The notes: generated by a model from the letters alone, not told the origin. A stretch of 64,000 bases of DNA from an uncultured Cohaesibacter sp. (GCF_963666525.1 NZ_OY762905.1:2769501-2833500), one strand, 5' to 3'; shown: positions 1-8,316, counted from the stretch's first letter. Program-made: numbers and translations.

Positions 1-1
1 G

Positions 2-256
2 TCATACGGTTTCGAGAAAACCGGCAACATGGCCTTTGACGAATATCGCAAGGCAGAGCTGGAGCGCCTGGAAGAAGAGCGCCGCAAGCTGGAAGCTGAA
101 AAGGCCGAGTTCGAGGAATTCCTCGCCGAGCTCAATCGCGCCAAGGACAAGGAGGAGTTCGACCGCTTCATGGCGGCCCGCCACAATGCCCGGTCGACCG
201 CACCTCAGGGTGGCCCCTCCAATGACAGCGGCTATCAGGCCCCCTACCAGGGCTGA
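2..256 (+). CDS. DUF2852 family protein, C-terminal part
   Basis: Only the last 84 residues are in the window; the reading frame is open to the left edge, so the start lies outside. The visible part is a charged helix rich in Glu, Arg and Lys, then a conserved stretch ending in KDKEEFDRFMAAR, then a short Gly/Pro/Gln-rich tail. This Asp-Lys-x-Glu-Phe-Asp-x-Phe-Met pattern is what I associate with the C-terminus of DUF2852 proteins, small alphaproteobacterial membrane proteins of unknown function whose N-terminal half holds the membrane segments. An internal ATG at 29 could be mistaken for a start but has no ribosome binding site. A strong terminator follows 13 bases after the stop. Confidence 0.6.
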   Translation, partial: SYGFEKTGNMAFDEYRKAELERLEEERRKLEAEKAEFEEFLAELNRAKDKEEFDRFMAARHNARSTAPQGGPSNDSGYQAPYQG

Positions 257-269
257 CAGGCACAGGGAC

Positions 270-295
270 AGCGCCCCTTTCGGGGCGCTTTCTCA
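270..295 (+). terminator. Rho-independent terminator after the DUF2852 gene
   Basis: An 8-bp stem (270-277 with 282-289, AGCGCCCC against GGGGCGCT) with a 4-base loop is followed by a short pyrimidine run. It sits just after the stop at 256. Confidence 0.8.
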
Positions 296-320
296 TGCCA
301 TGGTGCAGAATCGATCTGGA

Positions 321-346
321 AGCGGGAGTTGGCTCCCGCTTTTTTG
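321..346 (+). terminator. Second Rho-independent terminator
   Basis: A perfect 8-bp stem (AGCGGGAG at 321-328, CTCCCGCT at 333-340) with a TTGG loop is followed by six T residues. With the terminator at 270 it forms a tandem pair insulating the riboswitch transcription unit from the upstream gene. Confidence 0.85.
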
Positions 347-472
347 TTGTCCGCTCCGAGCGGCAGCAATCGAATTGGCTCATGGATCCCATTAGCAAAT
401 GCATACTTGCAATTCCGGCTCATTTCCCCCATTTTAGCCCGGCTTGACCCGAAATGCTTCTGGTTGAGCATG

Positions 473-648
473 TTCTCGGGGCGGGGTGAAAGTCCCCACC
501 GGCGGTAACAGGATGAATGAGCCACAAGGCTCTGCACCTGAAAGCCCGCGAGCGCATTCCTGACATGCCTGTTCGGGCTCTGCGGGAATGGTCAGCAGAT
601 CCGGTGTAACTCCGGAGCCGACGGTTACAGTCCGGATGAAAGAGAACG
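473..648 (+). promoter_or_regulatory. FMN riboswitch (RFN element)
   Basis: The canonical RFN blocks are present in order: GGGGCGGGGTGAAAGTCCCC near 477, ACCGGCGGTA near 498, the AGCCCGCGAGCG block near 543, GGTCAGCAGATCCGGTG near 590, then TCCGGAGCCGACGGTTACAG and TCCGGATGAAAGAGAAC near 611-646. The closing P1 helix pairs TTCTC (473-477) with GAGAA (642-646). FMN binding normally lowers expression of the downstream riboflavin biosynthesis or uptake gene. The only gene downstream is the DMT transporter at 775. The 126 bases between aptamer and start hold a possible hairpin (683-688 with 698-703) followed by a T-rich stretch, so the expression platform could act on transcription or translation. 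Confidence 0.95.
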
Positions 649-774
649 TGGCAGAAAGGCGTGCCGACAGGTCCCTCCCGACCGGGCATGTGTGCGCTGC
701 CCGTGCGTCCTGATTCTTTTGGCTTTGGTCCGGTCTTGCATTCGGCAGGGGCGGATCCTTTCAAGGTATGCGAA

Positions 775-1683
775 ATGAATCAGATTTCCCAATCTTCCAA
801 TTCGGTTTCCCTGCCGGTCATGCGGTCTGGTGCCCTGTGGGCTGCCGTCTACATGATCCTGGCTGGTCTGGCCTTTGCGCTGGTCAATCTTTCCACCCAG
901 TTCCTCACCATGAAGCTGGGCGTCAGTTCGCTGATCGTGGCGTTCGGGCAATATTTCATCGCCTTCCTGTTCAGCCTGCCGTGGTTGTTCAAGATCGGCC
1001 TTGGCGCCGCCCGCACCCGGCAGGTCGGCAAACATGTGCTGCGGGTGATCTTTGCCGTGCTGGGCACTCAGGCCTGGACCGCCGGTCTGGCCTATGTTCC
1101 CATCTGGCAGGCCATCGCCCTGATCATGACATCGCCCTTTTTCGTCACTCTCGGAGCCTATCTGTTCCTGCACGAAAGGGTCGGCCCGCATCGTCTGATG
1201 GCAACGGTGGTCGGCTTCGTCGGAGGCATGATCATTCTGGCGCCATGGTCCGACGCCTTCTCCATTCATGCCCTCTGGCCGGTTGTTGCCGCTGCCTTCT
1301 GGGCGGCCACGTCCGTCATGACCAAGACCCTGACCGGGGACGAAGCTCCGGAAACGGTGACAATCTATCTGTTGCTGCTGATGACGCCGGTCAATGCCTT
1401 CATGTTGCTGGGCAGCGATCTGGTGATACCGTCGACGCTCGGGCTGGGACTGATCGTCCTGTCCGGCCTGTTGGTCTATATCGCCCAGCTGCTGTGCGCA
1501 CGAGCCTATTCGGTAGCCGATGCCGCCTATGTGCAGCCTTTCGACCATGTCAAGCTGGCCTTCAACGTGGCGCTCGGCTGGGCCGTCTTCGGCTTCGCAC
1601 CGGTCGGCCAGTTCTGGATTGGTGCTCTGCTCATTCTCGCTGCGTCCTTCTACATCCTGCATCGGGAGACAAGAGGCCGTTGA
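775..1683 (+). CDS. ribN: RibN-type riboflavin transporter, DMT/EamA family
   Basis: The 302-residue product is a ten-helix membrane protein made of two EamA repeats, the layout of drug/metabolite transporters. The RFN element directly upstream is the main reason to call it a riboflavin importer: DMT proteins behind FMN riboswitches in Rhizobiales and Vibrio form the experimentally studied RibN family. I chose the ATG at 775 because it follows an AAGG at 763-766; a GTG at 661 in the same frame lies just after the riboswitch and would translate the expression platform. Transport of a related flavin or a broader substrate range cannot be excluded from sequence. It is monocistronic, followed by a terminator. 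Confidence 0.8.
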   Translation: MNQISQSSNSVSLPVMRSGALWAAVYMILAGLAFALVNLSTQFLTMKLGVSSLIVAFGQYFIAFLFSLPWLFKIGLGAARTRQVGKHVLRVIFAVLGTQAWTAGLAYVPIWQAIALIMTSPFFVTLGAYLFLHERVGPHRLMATVVGFVGGMIILAPWSDAFSIHALWPVVAAAFWAATSVMTKTLTGDEAPETVTIYLLLLMTPVNAFMLLGSDLVIPSTLGLGLIVLSGLLVYIAQLLCARAYSVADAAYVQPFDHVKLAFNVALGWAVFGFAPVGQFWIGALLILAASFYILHRETRGR

Positions 1684-1725
1684 TCGACTGCCTGCGGTGG
1701 CAGCAAGGAAGACCGGTTGTCAAAG

Positions 1726-1748
1726 AGGGGCCTTGTGGCCCCTTTTTC
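1726..1748 (+). terminator. Terminator after ribN
   Basis: A 7-bp stem (AGGGGCC at 1726-1732, GGCCCCT at 1737-1743) with a TTGT loop is followed by four more T residues and C. Confidence 0.85.
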
Positions 1749-1881
1749 TGTTTGGCCCTTGGCAGGATCAGAGCTGCCAGGCACCTCAGAGGGCGGTGAT
1801 CTGTGCCGTGGTTTCCCTTTTCTTTGCCATGATTTTTCACTAGAAATCGTGAAGACCTATCCGCAGCCAAGGAGGTGCCGC

Positions 1882-3861
1882 ATGACACTTTGCGAGAACA
1901 AGAAGCCTGAGCTGGTCCTGCATAGCAAGTGGCTGGATGATGGCAGCAAGACCGGCCGGATCGAGCTGCGGCTGACGGGAAAACCCCATGGTTTCTACCC
2001 GGCCCCGGTGCGCATGGCCTTTACCACTCTGGTGCGCATTCCGCCTCAGACGCGCCTGGTCGGTGCCGACTATGTGGCCCGAACGGCCAATTATCATGAG
2101 CTGGCCCCGCTCGGCCCACTGGAGGCCGGGGCGGATGGCCTGCTCTGGCAGGTGATCCTTCCGGAACTGTCCCATCGTCCGCACCATTGCACCGACGGTC
2201 CGTCCTCGGCCTTTCTCATCCTGCCCGACCATGGCGTGGTTGATATCACCTGCTTGCCGCTGGAAAGAGCCTCGGCAGATGAGCCGCCAGCCGCCAGCCC
2301 TTCAACGGCTGCCGAGCCAGCTTTGCCGGGCGAGATGGTCTCTCCCACCTTGGGGCTGCTGCCCATGGCCAATCGTGTCGATGTCTGCCGCTGGCGACAG
2401 CAGGCGCCAGAGCGTCTCATCCTCTCCGAGCCCCTGCGTCCAACCGGGGCGATCGTCAATGCGCTGTACGAGCGCCTGTTCGCCACGGAGCCGCCCTTTG
2501 GTGATGGTGGGCAGGGCCTCTCGGTGAGCCATGCGCCCCCTCAGCAGCCGACCGGTGGCGGAGAGGGCGCGAAGGGCTGTTTCAGCCTGCGCTTTTCGCC
2601 TCAGGGTATCGCAGTTGAAGCCGATCCGGAAGCCGCGCTGCATGCGCTCATTGCCCTTGCCCAGATCTGGCATGCCAATCATCAGGATCCGGGCCTCTGG
2701 GCTTTCCCAGAGGAGGGTATGATCGAGGATTGGCCGTTGCAGGACTGGCGCGGCATGCATCTGGATGTCTCCCGGCAATTCTACAAGGCTGGTACGGTCA
2801 AGGCCTTTCTCGATAGGCTCGCCTGGCACCGCTTCAACCGGTTCCACTGGCATTTGACCGACGACGAGGGATGGCGGCTGCAAAGCAGGACCTACCCTCA
2901 CCTGACGGAACTGGGCGCCTGGCGCGGCCATGGCCTGTTGCTCTATCCGCAGCATGGCTCAGGTGCGCATCGTTATGGCGGTTTCTATCATCTTGATGAG
3001 GTGAGGGACATTCTCCGTCATGCCGGAAGCCTCGGGATCGACGTTGTGCCCGAAATCGACGTGCCGGGCCACTGTCATGCGGCCATGATGGCATTGCCGG
3101 AGCTGGTCGATCCCAGCGCGCTCAGGGGCGGCGCCTCCGTGCAGGGCTATGTCAACAATGCGCTCAATCCCGGCCTCGGGGCGACATGGCTGTTTCTGGA
3201 AACCATTTTCGGCGAGGTTGCCGACCTGTTTCCGGGCCCGTTTGTCCACATCGGTGGCGACGAAGTTGCCGATGGGGCTTGGTCCGGTTCCCGGGCGGCC
3301 AACAGCTGGGCCCGCGCCAAGGGGCATCTGACTGCAGACGGCCAGCCCGACAGCATGAAGATGCAGGCCGCCATGTTGCGCTTTGTCTCCGACCGGCTGG
3401 TGGCCGCAGGCAAGGTGCCGCTCGCATGGGAGGAGGCAGCCAAGGGGGGCGGCCTTGATCCGCAGCAGGCGATCCTCATGGCCTGGACCAGCGCCCTCAG
3501 TGCCCATCAGCTGACGCAACTCGGCTACCGGGTCATCATGTGCCCCGGAGAGGCCTATTATCTCGACATGGCCCAATCGGACAACTGGCAGGAACCGGGC
3601 CTCAGCTGGGCGGGAACATCAAGCCCGGCTTCGACCTATGGCTTCGATCCGGTTGGCCCGGTTGCTGATTGCCCGGACAAGCTTGTTGGCATTGAGGGCT
3701 GCATCTGGAGTGAAAATCTCACCGGACTGCAGCGGTTCAATCACATGGTCTTTCCGCGTCTCAGTGCCATCGCCGAGAGCGCCTGGACAAAGCCGGAAAA
3801 CAAGGACTGGGCGAGCTTTGAGCGTCGACAGGGGCTGATGCCCCGCATGCCACTCAGTTAG
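1882..3861 (+). CDS. Beta-N-acetylhexosaminidase, GH20
   Basis: The 659-residue product has a GH20 catalytic barrel. Diagnostic motifs are WHLTDDEGWR near residue 320 and HIGGDEV at 456-462, where Asp460-Glu461 are the substrate-assisting and acid/base pair of the family. An N-terminal region of about 270 residues precedes the barrel and probably holds the GH20b-like domain. I see no signal peptide, so the enzyme is probably cytoplasmic and may trim N-acetylglucosamine or N-acetylgalactosamine from imported chito-oligosaccharides or glycoconjugate fragments. The ATG at 1882 follows a strong AAGGAGG; the frame is open upstream to 1717 but that extension has no support. No chitin transport genes lie nearby, so the natural substrate is open. 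Confidence 0.9.
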   Translation: MTLCENKKPELVLHSKWLDDGSKTGRIELRLTGKPHGFYPAPVRMAFTTLVRIPPQTRLVGADYVARTANYHELAPLGPLEAGADGLLWQVILPELSHRPHHCTDGPSSAFLILPDHGVVDITCLPLERASADEPPAASPSTAAEPALPGEMVSPTLGLLPMANRVDVCRWRQQAPERLILSEPLRPTGAIVNALYERLFATEPPFGDGGQGLSVSHAPPQQPTGGGEGAKGCFSLRFSPQGIAVEADPEAALHALIALAQIWHANHQDPGLWAFPEEGMIEDWPLQDWRGMHLDVSRQFYKAGTVKAFLDRLAWHRFNRFHWHLTDDEGWRLQSRTYPHLTELGAWRGHGLLLYPQHGSGAHRYGGFYHLDEVRDILRHAGSLGIDVVPEIDVPGHCHAAMMALPELVDPSALRGGASVQGYVNNALNPGLGATWLFLETIFGEVADLFPGPFVHIGGDEVADGAWSGSRAANSWARAKGHLTADGQPDSMKMQAAMLRFVSDRLVAAGKVPLAWEEAAKGGGLDPQQAILMAWTSALSAHQLTQLGYRVIMCPGEAYYLDMAQSDNWQEPGLSWAGTSSPASTYGFDPVGPVADCPDKLVGIEGCIWSENLTGLQRFNHMVFPRLSAIAESAWTKPENKDWASFERRQGLMPRMPLS

Positions 3862-3944
3862 GCGCAAGAGACTGCGGAAGAGCAAGGAGGGGGCCAACGA
3901 CCCTCTCCCAGTATGTCATCAGTGCAACCCATCAGAACTGAGCG

Positions 3945-4919
3945 CTAGCCCCTGCGGTTGGCCTCATACTGGCCCGAGGGCCGATAGGACCACAGATAGG
4001 TCGGAATGACCGCTTCGACGGAAAGCGGCTCGATGCCGAGACCTTCGAAAGTCCGCCCTTCAGCCTTGGCTGCCTCTGAGACGACATTGTCCTTTTTCAG
4101 AAGGATCACTTGATCGCGAGTCACTGCCGGTTTCATCGGCAACATCTCAAACACCCGCCCCATGATTGATGCCAGCCAGAAGGGAAGCGGCAGCAGCAGG
4201 CGCTTCTGATGGGTTTCCTTGAGCATCAACTCCAGCAGTGCCTTGAAGCTCTTGGCCTCCGGCCCGCCAAGCTCGTAGGTTGTCCCCTCGGCAAGCTCAC
4301 CCTTGACGCCTCGTGCAATCACCTCGGCCACATCGCCGACGAATGCTGGCTGAAATAGCGTCCTGCCCCCGCCAATCAGTGGCAGGAAGGGGGAAAGCTT
4401 TGCCATGGAGGCAAATTTGTTGAAGAAATCATCCTCGCTGCCGATGAGCAGGGAAGGCCGGATAATGATTGCCTGTGGCAGCCCCTCCAGTACCGCCGCC
4501 TCGCCCTGCGCCTTGCTTCGGGCATAGGCAGAAGGCGAAGTGGCATCCGCTCCGATCGCCGAAATCTGCACCAAACGGGAAATCCCGGCCTTGGCAGTCT
4601 CCTCGGCAATCGTTTTGGCGCCAAGATGCTGGATCCGGTCGAAGGTTGCCTTGCCGGTCTCAAACAGGATGCCGACCAGATTGACCACGGCGTCGCTGCC
4701 TGCCAGGGCGCGCGCGACGGATTCCCTGTCCCGCAGGTTGGTCTGCACCGGCATGATCTGACCGACGGTGCCGAGGGGCTGCAGAAATCCGGCCAGATCC
4801 GGGCGGCGCACGGCGACGCGAATGCGATAGCCTTCCTTTGCCAGCGCCCGCACCACATGGCGCCCCAGAAAGCCGGAGCCGCCGAAAACTGTCACGATCT
4901 GTCCCGTCGAACTCGCCAT
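3945..4919 (-). CDS. NDUFA9-like NAD(P)-binding protein (complex I-associated / NmrA-like SDR)
   Basis: The 324-residue product starts with a Rossmann fingerprint, GGSGFLGRH near residues 12-20, followed by an Arg-rich stretch typical of NADP(H) binding. It resembles atypical short-chain dehydrogenases of the NDUFA9 group, which in alphaproteobacteria act as complex I accessory or assembly proteins; related proteins are annotated as NmrA-like or SDR a5. The classical Tyr-x3-Lys pair appears as YARSK in the middle of the protein. The ATG at 4919 has an AGGAG upstream; the frame stays open to 5108, which I consider non-coding. No other complex I genes are in the window. Confidence 0.75.
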   Translation of the reverse strand: MASSTGQIVTVFGGSGFLGRHVVRALAKEGYRIRVAVRRPDLAGFLQPLGTVGQIMPVQTNLRDRESVARALAGSDAVVNLVGILFETGKATFDRIQHLGAKTIAEETAKAGISRLVQISAIGADATSPSAYARSKAQGEAAVLEGLPQAIIIRPSLLIGSEDDFFNKFASMAKLSPFLPLIGGGRTLFQPAFVGDVAEVIARGVKGELAEGTTYELGGPEAKSFKALLELMLKETHQKRLLLPLPFWLASIMGRVFEMLPMKPAVTRDQVILLKKDNVVSEAAKAEGRTFEGLGIEPLSVEAVIPTYLWSYRPSGQYEANRRG

Positions 4920-5244
4920 TGCATTCTCCTGTCTTCGATTGGTGTGGGCATTGCTTTCCGGATTGTCCGTGTCTTCTGGATTGTCTGGACCACTGGTCCG
5001 GCCACTTGTTGTTTCACCTCGGTTTCGGGGGCCTGTGGCGAAAACGCAAGGGCCCTCCTTGCAGATGCAACCTACTGTGTTTTTATATGAAAATCCACGC
5101 ATGTGCATATGGGCTTAAGTTGAGCGCCCTCATTTTTCATCCACAGCCGACAGGATCTGGTGGCCTCATTTTGAAGTTTTCAAGACGGTTTGAAGAATTT
5201 TTGTATGAATGATGTGAATTGTGCATTTTTTCAAAATCTATGCG
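4920..5244. other. Intergenic region upstream of the NDUFA9-like gene and tRNA-Leu
   Basis: No convincing gene or RNA seen. It must hold the leftward promoter of the NDUFA9-like gene; the right end is AT-rich and runs into the tRNA promoter. Confidence 0.5.
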
Positions 5245-5273
5245 TTGACAATAGCATGCCAGAGCCGTAAATA
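5245..5273 (+). promoter_or_regulatory. Sigma70-type promoter of tRNA-Leu
   Basis: TTGACA at 5245-5250 and TAAATA at 5268-5273 are separated by exactly 17 bases and lie 19 bases before the tRNA. Confidence 0.65.
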
Positions 5274-5291
5274 CCGCCTCACACCTTAAGT

Positions 5292-5378
5292 GCCCAGGTG
5301 GCGGAACTGGTAGACGCGCTAGCTTCAGGTGCTAGTGACCGTACGGTCGTGGAGGTTCGAGTCCTCTCCTGGGCACCA
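5292..5378 (+). tRNA. tRNA-Leu(CAG)
   Basis: An 87-nt class II tRNA. The 7-bp acceptor stem GCCCAGG/CCTGGGC is at 5292-5298 and 5368-5374. The anticodon loop TTCAGGT gives CAG, a long variable arm is present, the T arm contains GGTTCGAGTCC, and the 3' CCA is encoded at 5376-5378. Confidence 0.97.
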
Positions 5379-5385
5379 TTCTCCC

Positions 5386-5619
5386 TTACATGTGAATGGC
5401 TGCAAAGAGCATTGCTCTTTCAATAGCTTGGCTGCGATAGGCAGCTGTATAGGCTTGTCTTTTGGTGTTCCAAGACCTCCGGTCGTTCAAGCTTTTCAAA
5501 GCCCCTCCTGATTTTTTCGTTGAGATGCCCCAGAGCCTCTTCAAGGCGGTTTGTGCTCTAAAATCTGATCTTGAAATTTTCCGCATTTCTGCCCGCAAGG
5601 TTGCCGGGATGCTCGACAT
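5386..5619 (-). CDS. Possible small basic protein, unrecognised
   Basis: A 77-codon frame that begins 24 bases after the stop of the small secreted peptide gene and has GGAAGGG 7 bases before its ATG at 5619. The product is basic (many Arg and Lys), with no signal peptide, no cysteine and no recognised family. Its third-position GC looks lower than in neighbouring genes, and it ends close to the tRNA-Leu 3' end. It could be a real small gene cotranscribed with the peptide at 5644-5835, or a chance frame in a gene-poor stretch. Confidence 0.3.
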   Translation of the reverse strand: MSSIPATLRAEMRKISRSDFRAQTALKRLWGISTKKSGGALKSLNDRRSWNTKRQAYTAAYRSQAIERAMLFAAIHM

Positions 5620-5643
5620 GCATTCACCCTTCCGGTTTGCTCT

Positions 5644-5835
5644 TCAATGGCAGTGCACAGTTCCCGCCTTACGATCCATATGGCAGCATTGGCCTGGAGG
5701 CGAGCTCTTCCGGCAGCCGCCGCCATGATGAACAACAGGGTTTCCAATGGGGGCGGATATGCCGTCGGCCAATCCAGTGACATTGGTAACAGACATGGTG
5801 GTCAATGCGATCATGATGGGCAATGCGAGTTTCAT
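5644..5835 (-). CDS. Small secreted Cys/His-rich peptide
   Basis: A 63-residue product. It begins with MKLALPIMIALT and has a hydrophobic core to about residue 20 with a plausible cleavage site before the Asp of GLADG. The mature part is only about 40 residues and carries a dense motif, GGGCRKSSPPGQCCHMD, then G-T-V-H-C-H at the C-terminus. Four cysteines and several histidines in such a short exported peptide suggest disulfides or metal binding. I recall similar uncharacterised short alphaproteobacterial proteins but cannot name a family. The ATG at 5835 is supported by GGAG 6 bases upstream; an in-frame ATG at 5874 has no such site. Confidence 0.55.
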   Translation of the reverse strand: MKLALPIMIALTTMSVTNVTGLADGISAPIGNPVVHHGGGCRKSSPPGQCCHMDRKAGTVHCH

Positions 5836-6279
5836 AGTGAGCTCCAGTCGGTCGGCACATCCAGATACCAGCATCCCTGAATAGAGGGTGGATGTAAATG
5901 CTACCTTTCGGAGCGAACGTTTCGCAGAGTGAGGTTTGATTATGGTCTCCTTGTCGAACTCTGAGGCCAGGCTCCCAGAATGGCCTCAAGGTATCAACGG
6001 AGCGGTGTCGGCAATCAGGAACACCATGACGTCGGGTCCGGACCTGATCACAGACCACCGATGGGCGCCATGTGGCGTTTGCTCTGTTGCGCATCCCTGC
6101 GCCCACGTCTCTGTCAGTTTCAAGGAGAAAGGGAAGAACAGGCATTTAAAAGAGCAGTTTTCGATTCTGCAATTTCTGTTCATCATTTCCAAAATGTGGC
6201 GATCTCTACTTTAGTATGCCACAATTTGGATATAATCAGGGCCGAAAGGACTGTGGCGTTCGCTATGCGAACAGATTAA
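5836..6279. other. Intergenic region upstream of the CBS gene
   Basis: No convincing gene. Open frames here look like chance frames. A TATAAT at 6231-6236 is a possible -10 box for the CBS-permease unit, but I see no good -35 at the right distance. Confidence 0.4.
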
Positions 6280-6289
6280 GGAGGTTACA

Positions 6290-6757
6290 GTGCCTTGCAA
6301 AGACGCAATGATCGATAAGGTGATCAGCCTGACCCCGGATCTTACGATCGAGGAAGCCCTCGCTATTCTCGAAGCCGAGCGGATCAGAACTGCTCCCGTC
6401 CTTTCCAAAGACAATACACTCCTGGGCATGTTTGGCTTCATGTCCGTTATGAAGAAGGTGCTACCCGTTTCTGTCACGATGGCCGATGGTCTGGAACATC
6501 TTGACTTCGCCCGGGGCGCCAAACCTGACATTGCCAACCGCCTCAAGGACCTCAAGGCCAAGACGGTGGACTGTGCGATGGACGAAAAGCCAACCGTTCT
6601 CAGCCCGGACCTGTCGGTGTGGGAGGGAATCCTCAAGCTGACCAAACACGGCAGCCCTTTGCCGGTCGTCGAGAGCCAGACGAACACGTTCCTCGGCATT
6701 CTGACGGAACAATCCGCCATTACCGAACTGGAACAGATCACGTCCGGTTCTTCCTGA
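6290..6757 (+). CDS. Tandem CBS domain protein
   Basis: The 155-residue protein consists of two CBS repeats (about 1-60 and 88-150) and nothing else. CBS pairs bind adenosine nucleotides and sense energy state. The start is GTG at 6290, with a full GGAGG at 6280-6284. The permease gene begins 90 bases downstream on the same strand, so the two are probably cotranscribed, and the CBS protein may gate or regulate that transporter. The partnership is inferred from adjacency alone. Confidence 0.8.
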   Translation: MPCKDAMIDKVISLTPDLTIEEALAILEAERIRTAPVLSKDNTLLGMFGFMSVMKKVLPVSVTMADGLEHLDFARGAKPDIANRLKDLKAKTVDCAMDEKPTVLSPDLSVWEGILKLTKHGSPLPVVESQTNTFLGILTEQSAITELEQITSGSS

Positions 6758-6847
6758 TCGACAGCTTAGCACTTTCAACAATCTCGACAGACGGGGTGCA
6801 AGCCACTTGCTCCCCATCCGTCGGCAGAAAAAAGCGATAGTTGATCA

Positions 6848-8191
6848 ATGGAAAATGCCAGTGAGATAGCCTCAAGCGCTATTTTTGGATGGCCGCCCAT
6901 GCTTGTGGCGACTGTTATTCTCGTTGCAGCCTACTTCTTCATCATCACGGAAAAGATCAACCGGGCGATTGTCTCCCTGCTGGGGGCTGGTTTGCTCGTT
7001 CTGCTCGGTGTCCTGAATTTTGAACTTGTCGTTCAGGGCATCGACTTCAATACGATCTTTCTGCTGACGGGCATGATGGTCATCGTTGCCATCACCAAGG
7101 AATCCGGCGTCTTCCAGTTCGTGGCGATCTACACCGCCAAACTGGTGAAGGCCAATCCGCGGCTCCTGCTCATTGCCCTGGCAGTGGTGACTGCACTCTT
7201 CTCCGCCCTGCTTGATAACGTGACCACGGTGCTGCTTGTGGTTCCGGTAACCCTGCTGTTGACAGACCAGCTCAAGCTCCGGGCCTATCCCTTCCTCTTC
7301 TCGCAGATCTTTGCCTCCAACATTGGCGGCACGGCGACGCTCATCGGCGACCCGCCAAACATCCTGATCGGTTCTGCCGTTGGCCTGAGCTTCATGGATT
7401 TCGTAGAGTGGGTCAGCCCCATCGCGATCATTGTTCTGGTGATCTGCCTGTTCATTTTCGACTTCATCTGGGGTCGAAAGATGACGGCGGCCGAGGAAGA
7501 CAAGCAGGCGATGATGCAATACAACGCCTTCGAGGCGATCGAGAACAAGGTCCTGCTGACCAAGTCGCTGATCACTCTGGCCCTTGTGCTGTTTGGCTTC
7601 ATCTATGGTCATGGTCAGGGCTGGGAGCCGGGCACCATCGCTCTCACCGGCGCCGCCTTCCTTTTGCTGTTGCATACCTTTGGTGGCAAGCCAGAAGAGC
7701 AGTCGCACGCTGTTCATTCCGCCTTCAATCAGGTGGAATGGGAAACGATCTTCTTCTTCCTTGGCCTGTTTGTGCTGGTTTCCGGCGTCGAGCATACCGG
7801 CCTTCTGAAGATTATCGCTGGCAAGCTTCTGGGCATCACGGGCACCAACGTCGAGCTGGCTGGCATGATCGTGCTCTACGCTTCTGCCGTGCTGTCGTCC
7901 ATCGTCGACAACATCCCGTTTGTTGCCACCATGATCCCGCTGCTGAAGGCCATGCAGACTGATCTTGGCGGTCCCCAGGCCATCGAGCCCCTGTGGTGGT
8001 GTCTGTCGCTGGGCGCTTGCCTTGGCGGTAACGGCACTCTCATCGGTGCCAGTGCCAACGTCATGGTTGCCAGCTTCTCGGAACGGGCCGGACAGCGGAT
8101 CTCCTTCATGCAGTTCCTCAAGCTGTCTTTCCCGCTGATGATGCTGACAACAGTCATTTCCTCGCTCTTCGCCTACATCGTCTATTTCTGA
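6848..8191 (+). CDS. ArsB/NhaD-type ion transporter (IT superfamily)
   Basis: The 447-residue polytopic membrane protein has about eleven to twelve helices. The signature GGTATLIGDPPNILIG lies near residue 160, and a second half-repeat near residues 350-400 contains SSIVDNIPFVATMIP and GNGTLIGASANV. These paired re-entrant loops with Asn-Pro or Asn-Ala motifs are typical of the ArsB/NhaD/CitM group, which moves anions such as arsenite, citrate or dicarboxylates, or exchanges Na+ for H+. The substrate cannot be read from sequence. No arsenic genes are near, so an arsenite role is not favoured. The ribosome binding site is weak, consistent with a second gene in an operon. Confidence 0.85.
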   Translation: MENASEIASSAIFGWPPMLVATVILVAAYFFIITEKINRAIVSLLGAGLLVLLGVLNFELVVQGIDFNTIFLLTGMMVIVAITKESGVFQFVAIYTAKLVKANPRLLLIALAVVTALFSALLDNVTTVLLVVPVTLLLTDQLKLRAYPFLFSQIFASNIGGTATLIGDPPNILIGSAVGLSFMDFVEWVSPIAIIVLVICLFIFDFIWGRKMTAAEEDKQAMMQYNAFEAIENKVLLTKSLITLALVLFGFIYGHGQGWEPGTIALTGAAFLLLLHTFGGKPEEQSHAVHSAFNQVEWETIFFFLGLFVLVSGVEHTGLLKIIAGKLLGITGTNVELAGMIVLYASAVLSSIVDNIPFVATMIPLLKAMQTDLGGPQAIEPLWWCLSLGACLGGNGTLIGASANVMVASFSERAGQRISFMQFLKLSFPLMMLTTVISSLFAYIVYF

Positions 8192-8220
8192 TGTCTGCGC
8201 CGGGCGACCCGCTCAAATAA

Positions 8221-8256
8221 AAAGCCGCCGCCGGAGATGTCCGGTGGCGGCTTTGC
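8221..8256. terminator. Bidirectional terminator between the permease and mprF
   Basis: A 15-bp stem (8221-8235 with 8240-8254, one G-T pair) with a 4-base loop is flanked by A residues on the left and T residues on the right. It can serve both the rightward permease gene and the leftward mprF. Confidence 0.85.
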
Positions 8257-8316
8257 CTTTCAGGGCAGGGCCAGTGGCGATGAGCGCAGGTCCAGCCTCC
8301 GCCTGTCATCGGCAAG

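Noticed and set aside
625-1662. Long minus-strand open frame opposite ribN
   Set aside because: It is antisense to a clear membrane transporter, is composed of Gly/Gln/Asp/His-rich low-complexity sequence typical of shadow frames, and has no family signature.
5292-6289. Genomic island inserted at tRNA-Leu
   Set aside because: The region after the tRNA is gene-poor, but there is no integrase, no repeat of the tRNA 3' end and no transposase, so an island call is not supported.
6848-8191. Arsenite efflux pump ArsB
   Set aside because: It shares the IT-superfamily fold, but there is no arsR, arsC or arsA gene nearby, and the same motifs occur in NhaD and dicarboxylate carriers.
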